The notes beneath the pieces were generated by a model. The model was not told the DNA's origin. It worked only from the letters and a program-made list of their open reading frames with translations, and searched no databases. Made by a program: the position numbers and the translations under genes. A DNA stretch of 64,000 nt from Luzula sylvatica (lineage: Eukaryota; Streptophyta; Magnoliopsida; Poales; Juncaceae), in NCBI GenBank assembly GCA_946800325.1, contig OX326958.1, forward strand, positions 1,188,001-1,252,000, written 5' to 3'. Numbering within the stretch: position 1 is the stretch's first letter; every line of letters starts with the position of its first letter. Below are positions 43,989 to 56,717 of the stretch, in pieces.

Positions 43989-46096
43989 ATGTTTCCAGGT
44001 TTGATTCAGACAGGAGAGGAGGGGCATAATGGGCATAATGTGCATCATCACGGACCGAGCTTGGTTCTCACGGCCGACCCAAAACCTCGTCTCCGTTGGA
44101 CGGCCGACCTTCACGAACGGTTTGTCGACGCCGTTGCACAGCTCGGTGGACCTGAAAGTTAGTCTAATTTTGACCTTTCTACTCTTTACTGTTCTCTTTA
44201 ATTGCTTGGTAGTAATTTGGCTTTTCGGTTTTGTTTTCTTGTGGGATTGTTCTGTTACTTCGTGTAGTAGATTTTGTTGCAAAATGCCATTGAAATTAAG
44301 TGAAGTATGAGCCTTAAAATTTAGTTTCTTTTTATCTTTTTGCTGGTTTTAGTGACGAAATTGTGTTAATAGGGAGGTTTGCTCAAATTTGGGTCGGAAA
44401 ACTTAGTAATTAGTAGCTTCTCCCATTTTAATTTTACTAATTATTTTTGAAAAATGTTCGTATTACAATTTGCTAGCTTCTTTGAACTGGATTTGAAAAA
44501 AAAAATCCTGCTTTCTACTAGTTTTGAAAATTTGGAACTATAGTCAAATTTCTTCTTTTCTTTTGAATTGTGCCTTTTTTCTTTAAGATATTTGACCCTC
44601 GAAGTTTTTTGCTGGTTGGTTTGATTTTTTTCATGATTTGCAAGTGAAATTAAGAGGAAATTGGGTTGTTTGTACTTTTATTTAATTTCAATTTTGTTAA
44701 ATTATATATATATATAAATTGCGCAATGTACCTATTGCTATAGATATTTTCATTACATGAAAAAGACCATTTCATTTTCTGATACCACTCACTGTAAATT
44801 GACAAAAAAGAAAACAGAATTTCATAATCATGTATAAATAAAAGGTTAATAAATCAAGGGTAATTTAGGAATATTTTATATCAAGGGCAGACATGGTATT
44901 TCTTATGTTTCGTAAGGGCATGAATGATATTTCCTTTATTTCTAGTTGGTTGGTTGTAAATATTTCTTCTAGTAGGAGATCCAAGTTCAATGAATGAGTA
45001 TAAAGTATAAACAAATCATACATGTTATCTAAATTAATCATATCATATTATCATATTTTATATTATGTTGTTTCTTCTTATATTAATATCATAATTGTTT
45101 TATTTTATTTTTTTGAACTTTGTAGAAGCGACACCAAAAACAATAATGCGCACTATGGGTGTAAAAGGACTCACTCTCTTTCACTTGAAAAGCCATCTTC
45201 AAGTATATTCTTCGTATTATCCATATATATTTCAATGCTCAAAAAAATTATTTTAATATTCTGAAAATAAATTTATATTATTTTTGCAGAAATACAGATT
45301 GGGCAAGCAATCTGGAAAAGACATGATCGATCAATCCAAAGATGGTATATATATATATTTTTTAAAAAATAAGTAATTTGATATATGCCAAATTTCATGA
45401 ATAACCCTTCGAAATTTGATATATCATGAATACCCCTATCAGGTTCATACCTTTTAGAAGGTCAAGGAGGCTCCAATTTGTCCCCAAGAGTTCCTCCACA
45501 AGATATTAAAGAGTACGAGAAAAAAGACACCTATTTAACATCATTGTATTTATTTTCCTTTTATGTGTTTAATTATGAGATTATTTTGTTTTTTTATTTA
45601 CTTTTTAGGAGCCAAGAAGTAAAGGAGGCATTAAGAGCTCAAATGGAGATTCAAAGGAGATTGCATGAACAAGTTGAGGTAAATATAAATAATTAAATAA
45701 ATAAATCCAGCCCAAATATTAAAGGATAATTAAATTCTTAAAATTGGTTGATTTAATTTTAATTTTCAGGTACAAAAGCATGTACAGATCAGAACCGAAG
45801 CGTACCAAAAGTACATTGACACATTGCTCGAAAAAGCGTGCAAAATTGCATCGGAGCAAATTGCAGGGTTCAACGCATCCGAATCCGAATTGCCCAATCT
45901 GACCGGACCCGGACCCGCGACTGGAGGTGCCATGTGCAATCAACCCGACCCGTTAAGCCCTTCTATTTTCCACCAGCTCTCTGTTGGCTCGATTAGTCTA
46001 CACAGCCCTAATAGTAATAACAACAAGGTCTCTAATGGCTTTGAAGGGCCGTTATTTTTTCAAAAACCACCCGAATTAAAGAGAAAATCGTGTTAG
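43989..46096 (+). CDS. MYB-CC (GARP) transcription factor, APL/PHL-like
   Basis: DNA-binding protein of the MYB-CC family (PHR1/APL relatives: phosphate signalling, phloem identity). Six exons: 43989-44157, 45126-45202, 45290-45344, 45443-45512, 45609-45678, 45770-46096, giving 255 residues in phase. The MYB domain spans about residues 32-86 ([20 protein letters not shown] ... KATPKTIMRTMGVKGLTLFH ... SHLQKYRLGK). The coiled coil with the family's LHEQ signature spans about 124-175 (AQMEIQRRLHEQVEVQKHVQ). SLVLTADPKPRLRW resembles the APL branch. The canonical LYHLKSHLQ reads LFHLKSHLQ. The exon 4 acceptor is formed by a dispersed repeat (tacccctatcag). Closest subfamily is uncertain; membership is firm. 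Confidence 0.93.
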
Positions 46097-47302
46097 GGAC
46101 GAAAAAGGTACATTTGGTATATTTGCATTTTGGTCCTTTGAAAATTTGAGCAATTGAAGGGCTCTTCGTGGACAATGACGAAACGGGTGTTTTTAAAGAA
46201 AGATTGCAGGGGTTGGGTCAGAATATAAAATAATTGAAAGTTGAGGGATCAAAGTGCAAATGTGCAAATGTATTGGTAATGTTAAGAGATATTGGCACGG
46301 CTCAAAAGAAGAAAAAGGAAGAAGGGAGAAATTAGTGCATTTATATGAATTTTCAATTTTCAATTGGGGAAAAAAGAATTCTCTTTAAAGAAATCTAATA
46401 TATATAACATTTGTCTTTTCTCTCTCCTAAACAAATCTAATATGTAATATATGCAAGGCAATTCTAACCTTCATTTAATTTCATTTTCTAGCAATGTTTA
46501 TTTAGGCTCTTTTATGAACCGTTTTAATATTTAACTTACCTATTCTAATGCAAATTATTTGGTCTCTCAAATTTCATGTGAACCCAACAAGCTCTCAAAG
46601 TATCATGCATCTCCTTATAAAATGAGAATGTCATGAATGCCCCTTGTTATATTTACTTTAGAAGGGTATTGATGACATTTCTAATATTTGTTTGCCCACG
46701 GAAGGAATTTTCTCCACAAAGTGGTGTGTATGTATGTATGTGAATCGGATATTCTCAAAAAGATGCCACATAAATACATTTTTTTTGCTAAGAGCACCTA
46801 AAGTGCACACACAAAAACATTGTACATTTTTAGATAACAAAGTATTTCTTTTTATGGTAATTGAAAAGAAAGTCTTATTCATTACATTTTTGATGATAAT
46901 AAAGTTTCTCCTACGTTGTCCTAATGATTTTGAAAATATGCTTGTAACCTAATTTTGGGACCATCACTTAGATAGCATACAAGATTAATATTGTCAAATA
47001 TGATCATGTTGTTGTAGTGGATTATCATGAGATCAATGTCTTCTTTTTAAAGTTTTTATTAGGATTAACAAACAAAATTATTAATTATGTTCTTAATTTG
47101 TTTCGATGATTTGTTGACGCGATTTTGCTATATAGTTCATGATTTATTTTTTCCTATTAAATTTGCGTAAAAAAAAAATCCAATGTTTAATAAATAAATA
47201 TTTACTCTTTTTGGAATATGTGAAATCAATCAATTTATTACAAAATTCGAATTTTTACATAACTTGAATAGATAAAAAAAAATTTGAACCATCACAATAA
47301 TA
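46097..47302. other. 3' flank and repeat words
   Basis: Contains the 3' UTR of the MYB-CC gene. 46568-46690 holds a copy of the 'tttcatgtgaaccc ... atgtcatgaatgcccctt' repeat family with inverted parts. No gene. Confidence 0.5.
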
Positions 47303-47440
47303 TGTTGCGCGGATACTCCAAAAAATCGAATTTAGCCGTATCGCCGTATTCGTATCGTATCCTAAATCATATGTTAAATTACCGTATCGCCGTATCCGAT
47401 ACGCGTCGCCGTATCGCCGTATCGGCGTATCCGTGCAACA
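47303..47440. mobile_element. Short inverted-repeat element (GTTGCACGGATAC type)
   Basis: Starts tgttgcgcggatac and ends gtatccgtgcaaca, a 14-bp inverted pair with one mismatch. The inside is built of repeated gccgtatc/cgtatc words. The form is that of a small non-autonomous DNA transposon. No target duplication could be assigned. Confidence 0.6.
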
Positions 47441-50400
47441 CACATGAATGCTCTATTTATAATATTATTTCAAACAAAAAAAATGCGATAAGTTTTAACC
47501 ATAGTTACCATAATTCACCATGGCCAAGTTGACATGTTTTAATTCTCTTTACATGTTTGGCTAAATTTGATATTTCTAAGTGAATATATAAATGTATTTT
47601 AATTTGTAAATAATAAATATGATATTTTGAGTTTCTAAAACCAATAATTTAAAGGTTGACTCGTATTTTTAATCCCATAAAACCCCAACAAGTAACTCTG
47701 CAAAACGTGAAAATATCATGAACTCCCTTTTAAGTAATACTAATATAAGAAATATCATCATCACATCTTCTTTAAAGTATTAGAATCATATTTTTTTTCT
47801 CATTTATTAATTTATTATTGTGTGTACAAAAGATAGTACAGAAAGATCATTTGGAAGAAAAAAAAACTTTTTGACATATTCATAAACAAGATGCATAACA
47901 ATGTCCTTATGTTTTATTGGGGATCCATTAGTTTTGTAGAGTTATTTATGATATTTTTCAAATTTCCAACAATAAACAGTCGCCACGTGGCAGTAGAAAT
48001 TGACGAGACGGCCAGTTCTTATATCTGATCTGACTCGGTCGAAGTAAACATCTATTGTTTTGAATAAACATGGTCTATAAGTCAATTCTAACTTTTAGTA
48101 CTAATTCGGTAACACATTAAATAGCGAAAGACCGAAAGAACGGAAAAAAAATAATTTTATTTTATTTCAATAATATTCTGAAAATTAAATAGTGAAAAGT
48201 AAAAGTAAAAATTAAATTAACATTTTTTATTAAAAAAAAAGAGAAAGAAAAAAAAAATATCTCTGTTCCATTTTTTTTTTCCACACTTTCACTTTCTCTC
48301 GTGGAATATGATCAAATTATTATATTCTATTTTCTTTCAATTTTGTTCGTCGGAATATAATTATTTTTTTTAATATCTTTCATTATTCCATCGTAATGTT
48401 GCAGAACGTATACTTAAGAAAAATGTAAACCTGACTCCGTTTGGTAGGGAGTATTTAATTTTAGAATTTTTATCGATTCGATAATACCAAAATTTTCTCA
48501 ACCTTTTATTTTCCAGATCATGCGGCTCATATTAATTCTACAAACCTAATAAAGTGGATTCCATCGTCGTGCCACTGTTATTCCATCGTCCAGTAGGACC
48601 ATGACACGTGTCATGGAATAAGGAAAAGTGTATACGATTAATAACAAAAAAAATAAAAATAATAACTGTCACATTGCAAATATGAAATTATATATTTTTT
48701 TTCACTTTGATATTATATTTATTTAAATATTGATAGTAACATATATCAAAATAAAATTATATTACAATATATTATTCTCATTATTTTTTATAAAATCATT
48801 TAAGTATAACTTTGTATACTTTCGTGATTATTTAAAGTTATTATTGCTCATTGTTTCTATAATAATATTTGATTATTTGAGCTACAACATAATTTTAGGA
48901 AAATAATAATAACAGTATTACATCGTTCTTGCTTTTAATAGTAGTGCAATGCCAAATATAAGAACTATGAACTTATCACAAATATGCTCACCGCACGTTA
49001 TTAATTATATGATATTAATAAAAAAAAATTATAGATATGAAAAACAATTAAAATTGTACTTGATATCATATTTAATAGAGAAAACAATTAAAAACTATTA
49101 TCGAAATTTAACGAAGAAAAAAAATAATTATAAATTATTTGAAAATATGGTATTTTTAAATTTAGTGTTTTAAAAATGACATGATATTTGGTATTTTGTT
49201 TTATTAGTTTAAGAAGTTATTTTGTTTTCATAGTTAAGTATTTATCATTCACATTTACTCTTCAACAAAATTGAGGGTCATTTTGAAATCATGATGATAT
49301 TTCATTCAATTTCATATTTATTTTGTTTTTTTTATAATATCAGTTAAGTAGATGGCTTATTTTAGAAAATTTTAATACTTTTGGAATAATTATTTAAAAA
49401 TAAGCATATTATTCTTTTTTTTAATGTAAATGATTTTTCAGATTTAAGAAAGGTACATTTGTTATTTTCATATTTTGATGTTTTTTTCTCAAATTTCAAT
49501 ATTTTTGTATTGCAAAAAATATAAATTTTGGGTTACAAATTTCAGCTATTAAAATGATTTTTCAAAAAAAAATTCGAACTGTAATTCTTTGAAGCTACAA
49601 GTCTTTATGAATTTCAGCAATTAAAATGATTTTGCAAAAATTATATATCGTTTTAGTATTTCTTTCAATTTCAGAATTATTTGAATTTTTTTTTCTGATA
49701 ATTGGAATGTTTATTTTAGAATTTTTCCTACACTTTTTGCGTTTTTTTTTTTTGTAAAAGATTGACATATTAATTTCTCCTTAATATTGAATATCACGAA
49801 TTTATCATATTTTTGACCCAATTGCAGAATTGAGTAATTTTACATTTTGCTTTTTAGGTCGGAGAAACCATATGTTGTGTATGCCAATATGCCTTAAGAA
49901 GGTATATTTCCAATCCGCGGATACGAACACGATAGCTAACAATTCATGTTGAGGTTTCTTGCTCTTCTCTCACTTTTTTCTCTTAATTTCTCTAAAAAGC
50001 AATCAAGTCTTCTATCAATGATGTAATGTTGAAGATTTTGTGTTATACAAGAGAGAGAAAAGAAAAGAAAATGAGAACTTGCGAGAAAATGAGAGAATCT
50101 AATAAAATTTGATAGTTTTGTTCTCATGAAGCAAATTTTACAGTGTGAAAGATGGTGATATTCAGTATAAGTCAAGTGTTTACAATGATTTTGTAGATAC
50201 GCAACAAAAAAATATGATTGTCATAATTGTATATACCGAACGCAAAAAGGTCATGTATGTAAATACTAAATAGAGTTATGAAATTATCATTTGACTGCAC
50301 ATCAAAATTGAATCAATATCTTGCTTTGCATTTGCATTTATATTCTTGTATTTGTATTTCGCAGTTCTTAATGTTAGTTGAAATGAGTGTTCTTTTTTGT

Positions 50401-51260
50401 GTGGTTTTTTCGTTTTGATTTTTTTTGCTCGCATTCGTAGTTGTTCATATGATTTAATGAAATAGTATGTATTTTATGTTGAACTGATGTTTGAGGAGAT
50501 AAGAATTTGATATCATTGCACTTAAAATGAGTATGCTCTATAAATGACCAAAATATCATTTTTTGTAAGATGGTTTAATGAAATAGTATGTATTTATTAA
50601 ATATTATATATGTATATGTATATGCTGCTTAATTATATTTATTGTACATATTTACATACTACTTAATAAATCATGATTACTCAAGATATATTATAAAAAA
50701 ATAATATTAAAATATTTATAATACTTATAAATAATTATCAAACATTTATAAATAAATTAATTCACAAAATTATACTAAGGATGACCTCATATTCTACGCA
50801 TATAAATCAAACTAACGACATAATAATAAGATATAATTGAAGACACGGTACATGGAGGTTATGATTAACAAAAAAGTTCAACATGGATCCATATTAAGTA
50901 GAGAAACACCTCCATGAGTGATCCCAATTGAAGAGCAAGAGAAGAAGAATTTATTTGTTGAAATAATGAAATTGGTGAAGAGATCCAAGTTGTTAGTGAA
51001 TTTGAACATTTAATAATGGAAGAGAGTGTTTGGTAAATGTGGAATTATATGCGGAAGAAAGAGAAGAAATTGGGAAAAAGACAATTTTAATATAAAAAAA
51101 ATAAATTCGAATGTTATATTTTTAAAATGACAAGAAACGGATAGTTAAATTAACATTACATAGTTCATAATTGATAACAATATATTAATTGGACCCATCA
51201 AACAATAAAACTTATATTTATAATTTACAATATCAATATGCAACTTAATGGAGATTATGG
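47441..51260. other. Gene-poor AT-rich intergenic region
   Basis: No coding region supported. About 47670-47730 carries repeat-family words (gcaaaacgtgaaaatatcat). A perfect 18-bp palindrome ccatgacacgtgtcatgg lies at 48599-48616 with a CACGTG centre. Confidence 0.5.
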
Positions 51261-51640
51261 AGATTAATCTCATGATCTCTGTCATGGCGATTAAGAGAAG
51301 ATATTAGGTGGCTAGAGAAAAGGCGGAGAGAGGGGAATAGAAATGGAGCGAACAGGATGAAGAGGCGAACTATTAGGTTTTATACCTAGGTTTGGAAGTT
51401 GCAAGTCAGGTTTAGATATAAATCCGGAATAGAGTGTACGGTACTAAAAATTCTGGATGTGTTGGATTCCAGGATTTTAATTCATGGTTAATAGTTCATA
51501 TAGGATTAATTAGAAGGTAGTTAGAAGTGTTTTAATTAAGGAAAATACCTTGTTATTTGTATGAACTAAGGATTAATAAAAATTTATAATAGAAGTAGGA
51601 CATAAGAGCCTACTTTATTTTTCTCAAAAAAAAAAAAAAA
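51261..51640 (+). mobile_element. Probable retroelement 3' end with A-tail
   Basis: A G-rich patch (aaaaggcggagagaggggaa) followed by an AT-rich stretch ending tttatttttctc and 14 A. The last ~100 bp (aagtaggacataagagccta) resemble 32268-32370. This suggests a dispersed poly-A retroelement, but no coding domain is left to classify it. Confidence 0.35.
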
Positions 51641-52696
51641 TATGCACACAATATATAAATTTCATCAATACCTAGTGCAACTAAAATTATTATCATTTAA
51701 CTAATGTTATATTTCATATTTAATGGTTCACACAAATGATCATACACCGATCACTCTCATTTATTGCTCCCAGTTATTTTAAAAACTAAACATATTTTGT
51801 TTGTGAATATTCAAGTAATTTAATAATTCTATTTGAAAATGACCAAGGAAATTTACTGTACACAATTAAAACTAAGTGTAGTCCGCTAAAACAAATTCAT
51901 ATTCGATGTTTAAACAAAATTAAGTGTAGTCGGTTAAAACCATATCTCCAATACAAAATATTCGATGTCAAATAAAAAGAGTTAAACTAAAATTAGAAAA
52001 TAATTAACCACATAACAAAAACATTCGTTGATAAACAATTACTCATTAGCGAACAATACACGTGTTGGGCACGTAACACGTAACATCTCTTATTCCGCGT
52101 TTTACAACAACGCTTCTGGTAAACACATCAAACACATCCCCAAATCTTTCCTTTATTTCTTACCATAAATAACCCGATGGATTTGAGCAGGATCCAATAA
52201 TTATTTCCATTAATGATCTATTGATTGGTATTTCGACGCTCATTGTTTAAAGTACTGTTTTAGGTATTTTTTTTCTATTTATCGTTCTTTAATGTTCTTT
52301 TTCTCTTTTGTTAATCATAATACATAGACTTTTTTGATTATGTACATTAGGTTGTTCGAATTTAAATTCAAAGACCTAATTTTTGAATATTTTGATCTGG
52401 ACGGGGTTTCTAAAATTACATATGAGTGTTTGAAAAGTTATGGAAAATTCATGTTCTTTCCATCTATTTATGTAGTTTGCAATGAAAACATGCATGCAGT
52501 TTGTATCCGTACCCTGAAATAATCTTTCATTATTATTCATTCAATCAAATATACTGTCATCATTTCTATATTCCAAGGGTAATATATATAAGGCTTTTAT
52601 GTATGATATCATTTTCTACATTTTTGCTTACTTCTTGTTGATGTTTCATACAATATATATTTTGTGAATAAATAGGATCAGAGACAAGTGACCTGA
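51641..52696. other. Intergenic upstream of PB1 gene
   Basis: AT-rich; likely promoter or leader of the PB1 gene. A possible acceptor (aaatag|gatcagag) at about 52675 hints at a 5' UTR intron. Confidence 0.45.
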
Positions 52697-53694
52697 ATGG
52701 ACTGCTTAAATTTGAAGTGTCTAAAGGGCACGAAGGTTTCAACTCCTACTCGATCACTACCACCACGCCCGCCCCCACGTGCACCCGCACATGCCCCCGT
52801 ACCCGTACCCGTACCCTTACCCTTACCCGTGTCTGTACCCGTGCCCTTGCCTTTACCCTTACCCGTAGCCAAATCCCATAAACATCGATTATCCATCATG
52901 AGCAATGAACACGAGAATCAGAATGATAAATCCTCACACCTCTATGCATCCACAAAAAAGAAAATCAAGTTTTTATGCAGTTTCGGAGGTAAAATTCTCC
53001 CAAAACCTTCCGACGGCCAGTTAGCCTATGTAGGCGGCGACACACGTGTCATCGCCATACCTCGCTCCAGCACCTTCTCAGGTATCTATCTACATATCTA
53101 TCATCCAAATGATAAGTGAAAGGTGTTGTGGTAGTACATGAAAAATAATTTCATATTTTTTTTTGCGTGAGAACAGAGTTGAAGGGAAAAATCGAGGAGA
53201 CGTTCAAAACACCGAGACTGGTGATAAAATATAGAATAATGCCGGAGGATTTGGACGCATTGGTATCGGTGATGTCAGATGATGACATGACACACATGTG
53301 GGACGAGCACGATAAACTCGTGTGCCAAAACGTGTCTGCGAATTCCAAACCAAAATTGCTTCGTCTCTACATATTCAAAAAACCGCCGAAATCCCCTCCG
53401 CAAATCTCTTTCCAGAATTATCTCGATGCCATCAACTACAAGCCGTCCGGATTGGAACTGTCCAGTACTTGCCAAATGGCGAATGGGCCATTTCGTAAGG
53501 TGATGAGTACGCCGAATTTGACTTGCCGGAACCATTCTAGCGGAGTGCCTCCGAACCATAGACAAGTGTTTCGTGGAATGGAGGGTCCAGTTGCGAGGAG
53601 AGGGAGTTATCATAATTTTGGTACGAGTACGGATGGTTGTTTGCGTGGACATTGTCTTGAGAGCAGATTTATACCGGGTCGAAATTTTTGCTGA
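52697..53694 (+). CDS. PB1 (Phox/Bem1p) domain protein
   Basis: Plant PB1-domain adaptor protein; PB1 domains make head-to-tail protein contacts. Partner unknown. Two exons, 52697-53081 and 53177-53694 (CTCAG|GTATCT, acag|AGTTG), give up to 300 residues. The in-frame Met68 at 52898 starts a 233-residue form, which fits the family better because residues 20-57 are only a Pro/Val/Leu repeat. PB1 spans about 88-180: IKFLCSFGGKILPKPSDGQL, YVGGDTRVIAIPR, TPRLVIKYRIMPEDLDALVS, then the acidic MSDDDMTHMWDEHD cluster. The C-terminal ~110 residues are basic and Ser/Asn-rich without a recognised domain. Exon 2 has no further intron. Confidence 0.88.
52787..52868. repeat. CCCGTA/CCCTTA hexamer repeat in PB1 5' exon
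   Basis: About 13 hexamers of cccgta, ccctta and variants; the complement reads like degenerate telomere repeat. If translated it encodes the alternating Pro-Val/Pro-Leu run of the long PB1 form. Confidence 0.85.
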
Positions 53695-54545
53695 ATTTGA
53701 GATCCAATAACATGAGTGATTGTTACCTTATGCCAGATGCCAAACCACGATCGTGATTGTTTCGCTAGAACAAAATTGTGAGATGTAAAAAAAAAGATCA
53801 AAGAAATAATGAATGGGTGAATATTATATACAAAGACACAATTATTGGATCAGTATAATTACTTCGATTATGCTTTAATTGTAATGATTTTGGTTGAGAA
53901 TAATGTGTTTAAATCAATTGTTTTTTTCTATGTATTCGTAGATTTGATTTTATTTCAAACAACAAAGAACGTTTATTTACTGTATATTTAGAGATTCTAA
54001 TTTTCAAAATAAAAATAAAATAGATTATAAAATAGCTTGATTAATTATTATTTTGTTTTGTTCTTTTTATAAAGTATATATACAAAAGAAACATTTCTTC
54101 TTTCCCGCCGTCGCCACACTCTTTTTTTTCCGCTATTTACAAGAACAATATATATCTTACTGAATTTAATTTAAGGCAAAACTGTCATTAACTATTTATA
54201 GTTTCAATCTTTTTCACAAATTTATGATGCTAAAGTACTAAAAAAAATAAATCTCTTGTACGCTCAAATAGTGTATTTGTTATTGATGAGGTCTTGTATA
54301 ATTAAGTCCCTTTCGATAAACGTAAAAATAATATAACTTCCCAGAAAATATTATAAAGTTGTTTTGGATATTAAGATTGCACCGTGTGTATAGAGTATTT
54401 TGAAGTATATGTACAGAGAGAGAGTCCCGTGCAATCTGATTTGGCCAATAAAAGCTTGACGAATCTGCACACCAAATATTACATTAAACAAATTTAAGAA
54501 AATCAAGGGATTAAAGCCTAAAAAGTCCAACCAAGTTCTACCATT
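53695..54545. other. Intergenic between PB1 and PHL7-like genes
   Basis: AT-rich. Holds the PB1 3' UTR and the PHL7-like promoter. No ORF. Confidence 0.5.
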
Positions 54546-55459
54546 TTATGTTTTTGTCTTCCAATATTCCATTTTACCACCTAAGCCCCCCCTCCTTCTC
54601 TCTTTCTTTCTCTTCCTCTCGGTGTTTCAGTCAATTCAAATCGAGCTCAAATTGGACTAGACCGTTCGAATTTGGGTTATTTCCCATAATCCGATTTGGG
54701 TATGTATTGATTTTCTCTTTGTTCACTTCTTATTTTGAATTTGCTTAGGAATTAGGTTGAAATTTTGGTTAAGCCTTCTCTTGAAATTCCAAAATTGGTC
54801 TCAAATGTTTAATTTCTTTGAGGGTTTTGCCCTTCTGATTCCAATTTCATTGTGTTCCTCCCGTTTTGGAATACAAACAAACCCTTCTGTGGAGATAGTT
54901 TCTTATAACTCGGAACATTGCGTCTTAAATTGATACGTCGTTATGTTTTTAGTTTGAATTTGTGTGAATTTATGCAAGGTAACACTTAACCTGAGCTGTG
55001 ATTTTGAATGGTTTATCCCTCTTTGAAATTTCGTCCTAATAGGTCGATGTTGATAATTTGTTTGGAGAAGTTTACAATTCAGTCCCTAAAATTTGAATAT
55101 TATTGTTTGTCATCCTCTAGTTTCAACTTCTCTTTTAACATTGATCCTTCAATTCATTTAATTCTGTTGTTTGTACGTTTAATAAAAATTAAACTCGTCG
55201 TTTGCTTGAATGAAGTAATTATATTTCATACATTTGTGTTAATTAATGATGCTCGTTAAACAATTAAATCAAGTTCTTAGAAAATGGAAAATTGGTGCTC
55301 TTTTTTTTTCGAACTTGTTTAGGATACATTTCGCAAATATTTATCACTGGACAAAAAGAATAATAAACGAAACAAACTTATCAAACTCTTTGCACTTAAG
55401 TTTAACTTGTTCGCCCTGAATTTGAACAATTTTATAATTTACACAATTTTTTTTAGCAG
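54546..55459 (+). promoter_or_regulatory. 5' UTR exon and intron of PHL7-like gene
   Basis: A pyrimidine-rich start (ccccccctccttctctcttt) leads into a leader exon ending gatttgg|gtatgt at about 54698. An acceptor (ttttttagcag) at 55459 sits just before the coding exon. A 5' UTR intron of about 760 bp is the simplest reading. Confidence 0.5.
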
Positions 55460-55483
55460 ATGAGGAGATATGTACCAGCCTAA
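55460..55483 (+). promoter_or_regulatory. Upstream ORF overlapping the main start
   Basis: An ATG directly after the acceptor opens a 7-codon frame (MRRYVPA) ending at 55483, 14 bp past the main ATG at 55470 and out of frame with it. It could reduce initiation at the main start. Confidence 0.6.
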
Positions 55484-55553
55484 TCAGAACCCCCTCTCCG
55501 ATATTGAATTCGATCAACCACTCGATATTATGCCTGCCAATAATATGGGACCC

Positions 55554-55600
<47 letters not shown>

Positions 55601-56717
55601 TAATTCAGCGGGTAGGCAGCGTCTGAGGTGGACCAATGAATTGCATGATCGGTTTGTCGATGCAGTCGCTCAACTCGGAGGACCTGATCGTAATTTTTTA
55701 ACTTTTTTCTTAGAATCGCTAATGTTTTTTTTTAATTATTATAATTTTTGTATATTTGTGTCGGAAAAGGGGCGACGCCAAAAGGAGTGTTGAGACTGAT
55801 GGGCGTACCGGGTTTAACAATATATCATGTCAAAAGCCACTTACAAGTAATTCATTTCAAATATATATTCTAAATATTATAGATTATTTGTGTATTTTTT
55901 TCTAACAAATTATGTCCATCTTGTTTTATTTTATTTTTTTGGTAGAAATATCGGCTTGCAAAGTATATTCCAGAAGCTTCTGATGGTAAGCAATATTTGT
56001 TCAATTTTTACACTTAATTTGTGTGGATTAATTTTTTAATATTTTTGTTTTCATAATTTTTAGGTGGTAAGGTCGAGAAGAAAGATCCAGGAGATATTTT
56101 ATCTGGACTCGAAAACTCTTCGTAAGTTTTACAAAATATTCATATTATAAATCTCAGTACATTTGTGAAAAACTATTTAGTTTAAAATCTATTTAATATT
56201 TTCATTATTATTTTATTTTTCTTTGATGCAGTGGATTACAGATAAACGAGGCATTGAAGCTCCAAATGGAGGTCCAAAAAAGGCTACACGAACAATTAGA
56301 GGTATTTAAAAATAAATCGACTTATTAATTAATTAATTAATTAATTTTTTGAAATAAAAGGTACAAAGACAGCTCCAATTAAGAATAGAAGCGCAAGGCA
56401 AGTACCTCAAAAAAATAATCGAAGAGCAACAACGCTTATCCGAAACCCTATCCGAAAACCCTAACCCCAGCACGGATTCCGAGAAACCCGGTCCTTCTAC
56501 CGCGAATCCCATTTTCGATTCTCTCTCTTCATGCCGCGAACCTCCTACTCCCGATTCCAGTTTCCAAACCGGTAACGGTACGGGTACGGGTATTGGATCT
56601 CCGGTAAGGAGTCCGAAGCTGGAGAGACCGAGTAAGAGAGCGCGCGGAGATTTGATGATGCCACATCATATTTTTGAATCTAGCTCGGGTTCGGATTTTC
56701 AGCCTCAATTTCCTTGA
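55470..56717 (+). CDS. MYB-CC transcription factor, PHL7-like
   Basis: MYB-CC (GARP) transcription factor close to Arabidopsis PHL7 (At2g01060). Six exons: 55470-55689, 55770-55846, 55946-55985, 56064-56121, 56232-56301, 56361-56717, giving 273 residues in phase. The N-terminus has a 15-Asn run from an (AAT)15 tract. The MYB domain is about 49-106 ([20 protein letters not shown] ... [20 protein letters not shown] ... SHLQKYRLAKY). Then comes [20 protein letters not shown], and the coiled coil with [20 protein letters not shown] and [14 protein letters not shown], nearly as in PHL7. The acidic/Ser-rich tail ends in [10 protein letters not shown]. Intron 1 is only 80 bp and stays open for part of its length, so retention would give a truncated protein. 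Confidence 0.95.
55554..55598 (+). repeat. (AAT)15 coding microsatellite
   Basis: Encodes 15 consecutive Asn in the N-terminal disordered part of the PHL7-like protein. Likely length-polymorphic. Confidence 0.95.

Noticed and set aside
52787..52868. Interstitial telomere repeat
   Set aside because: The hexamers are cccgta and ccctta, not the plant heptamer ccctaaa; a coding or leader minisatellite is simpler.
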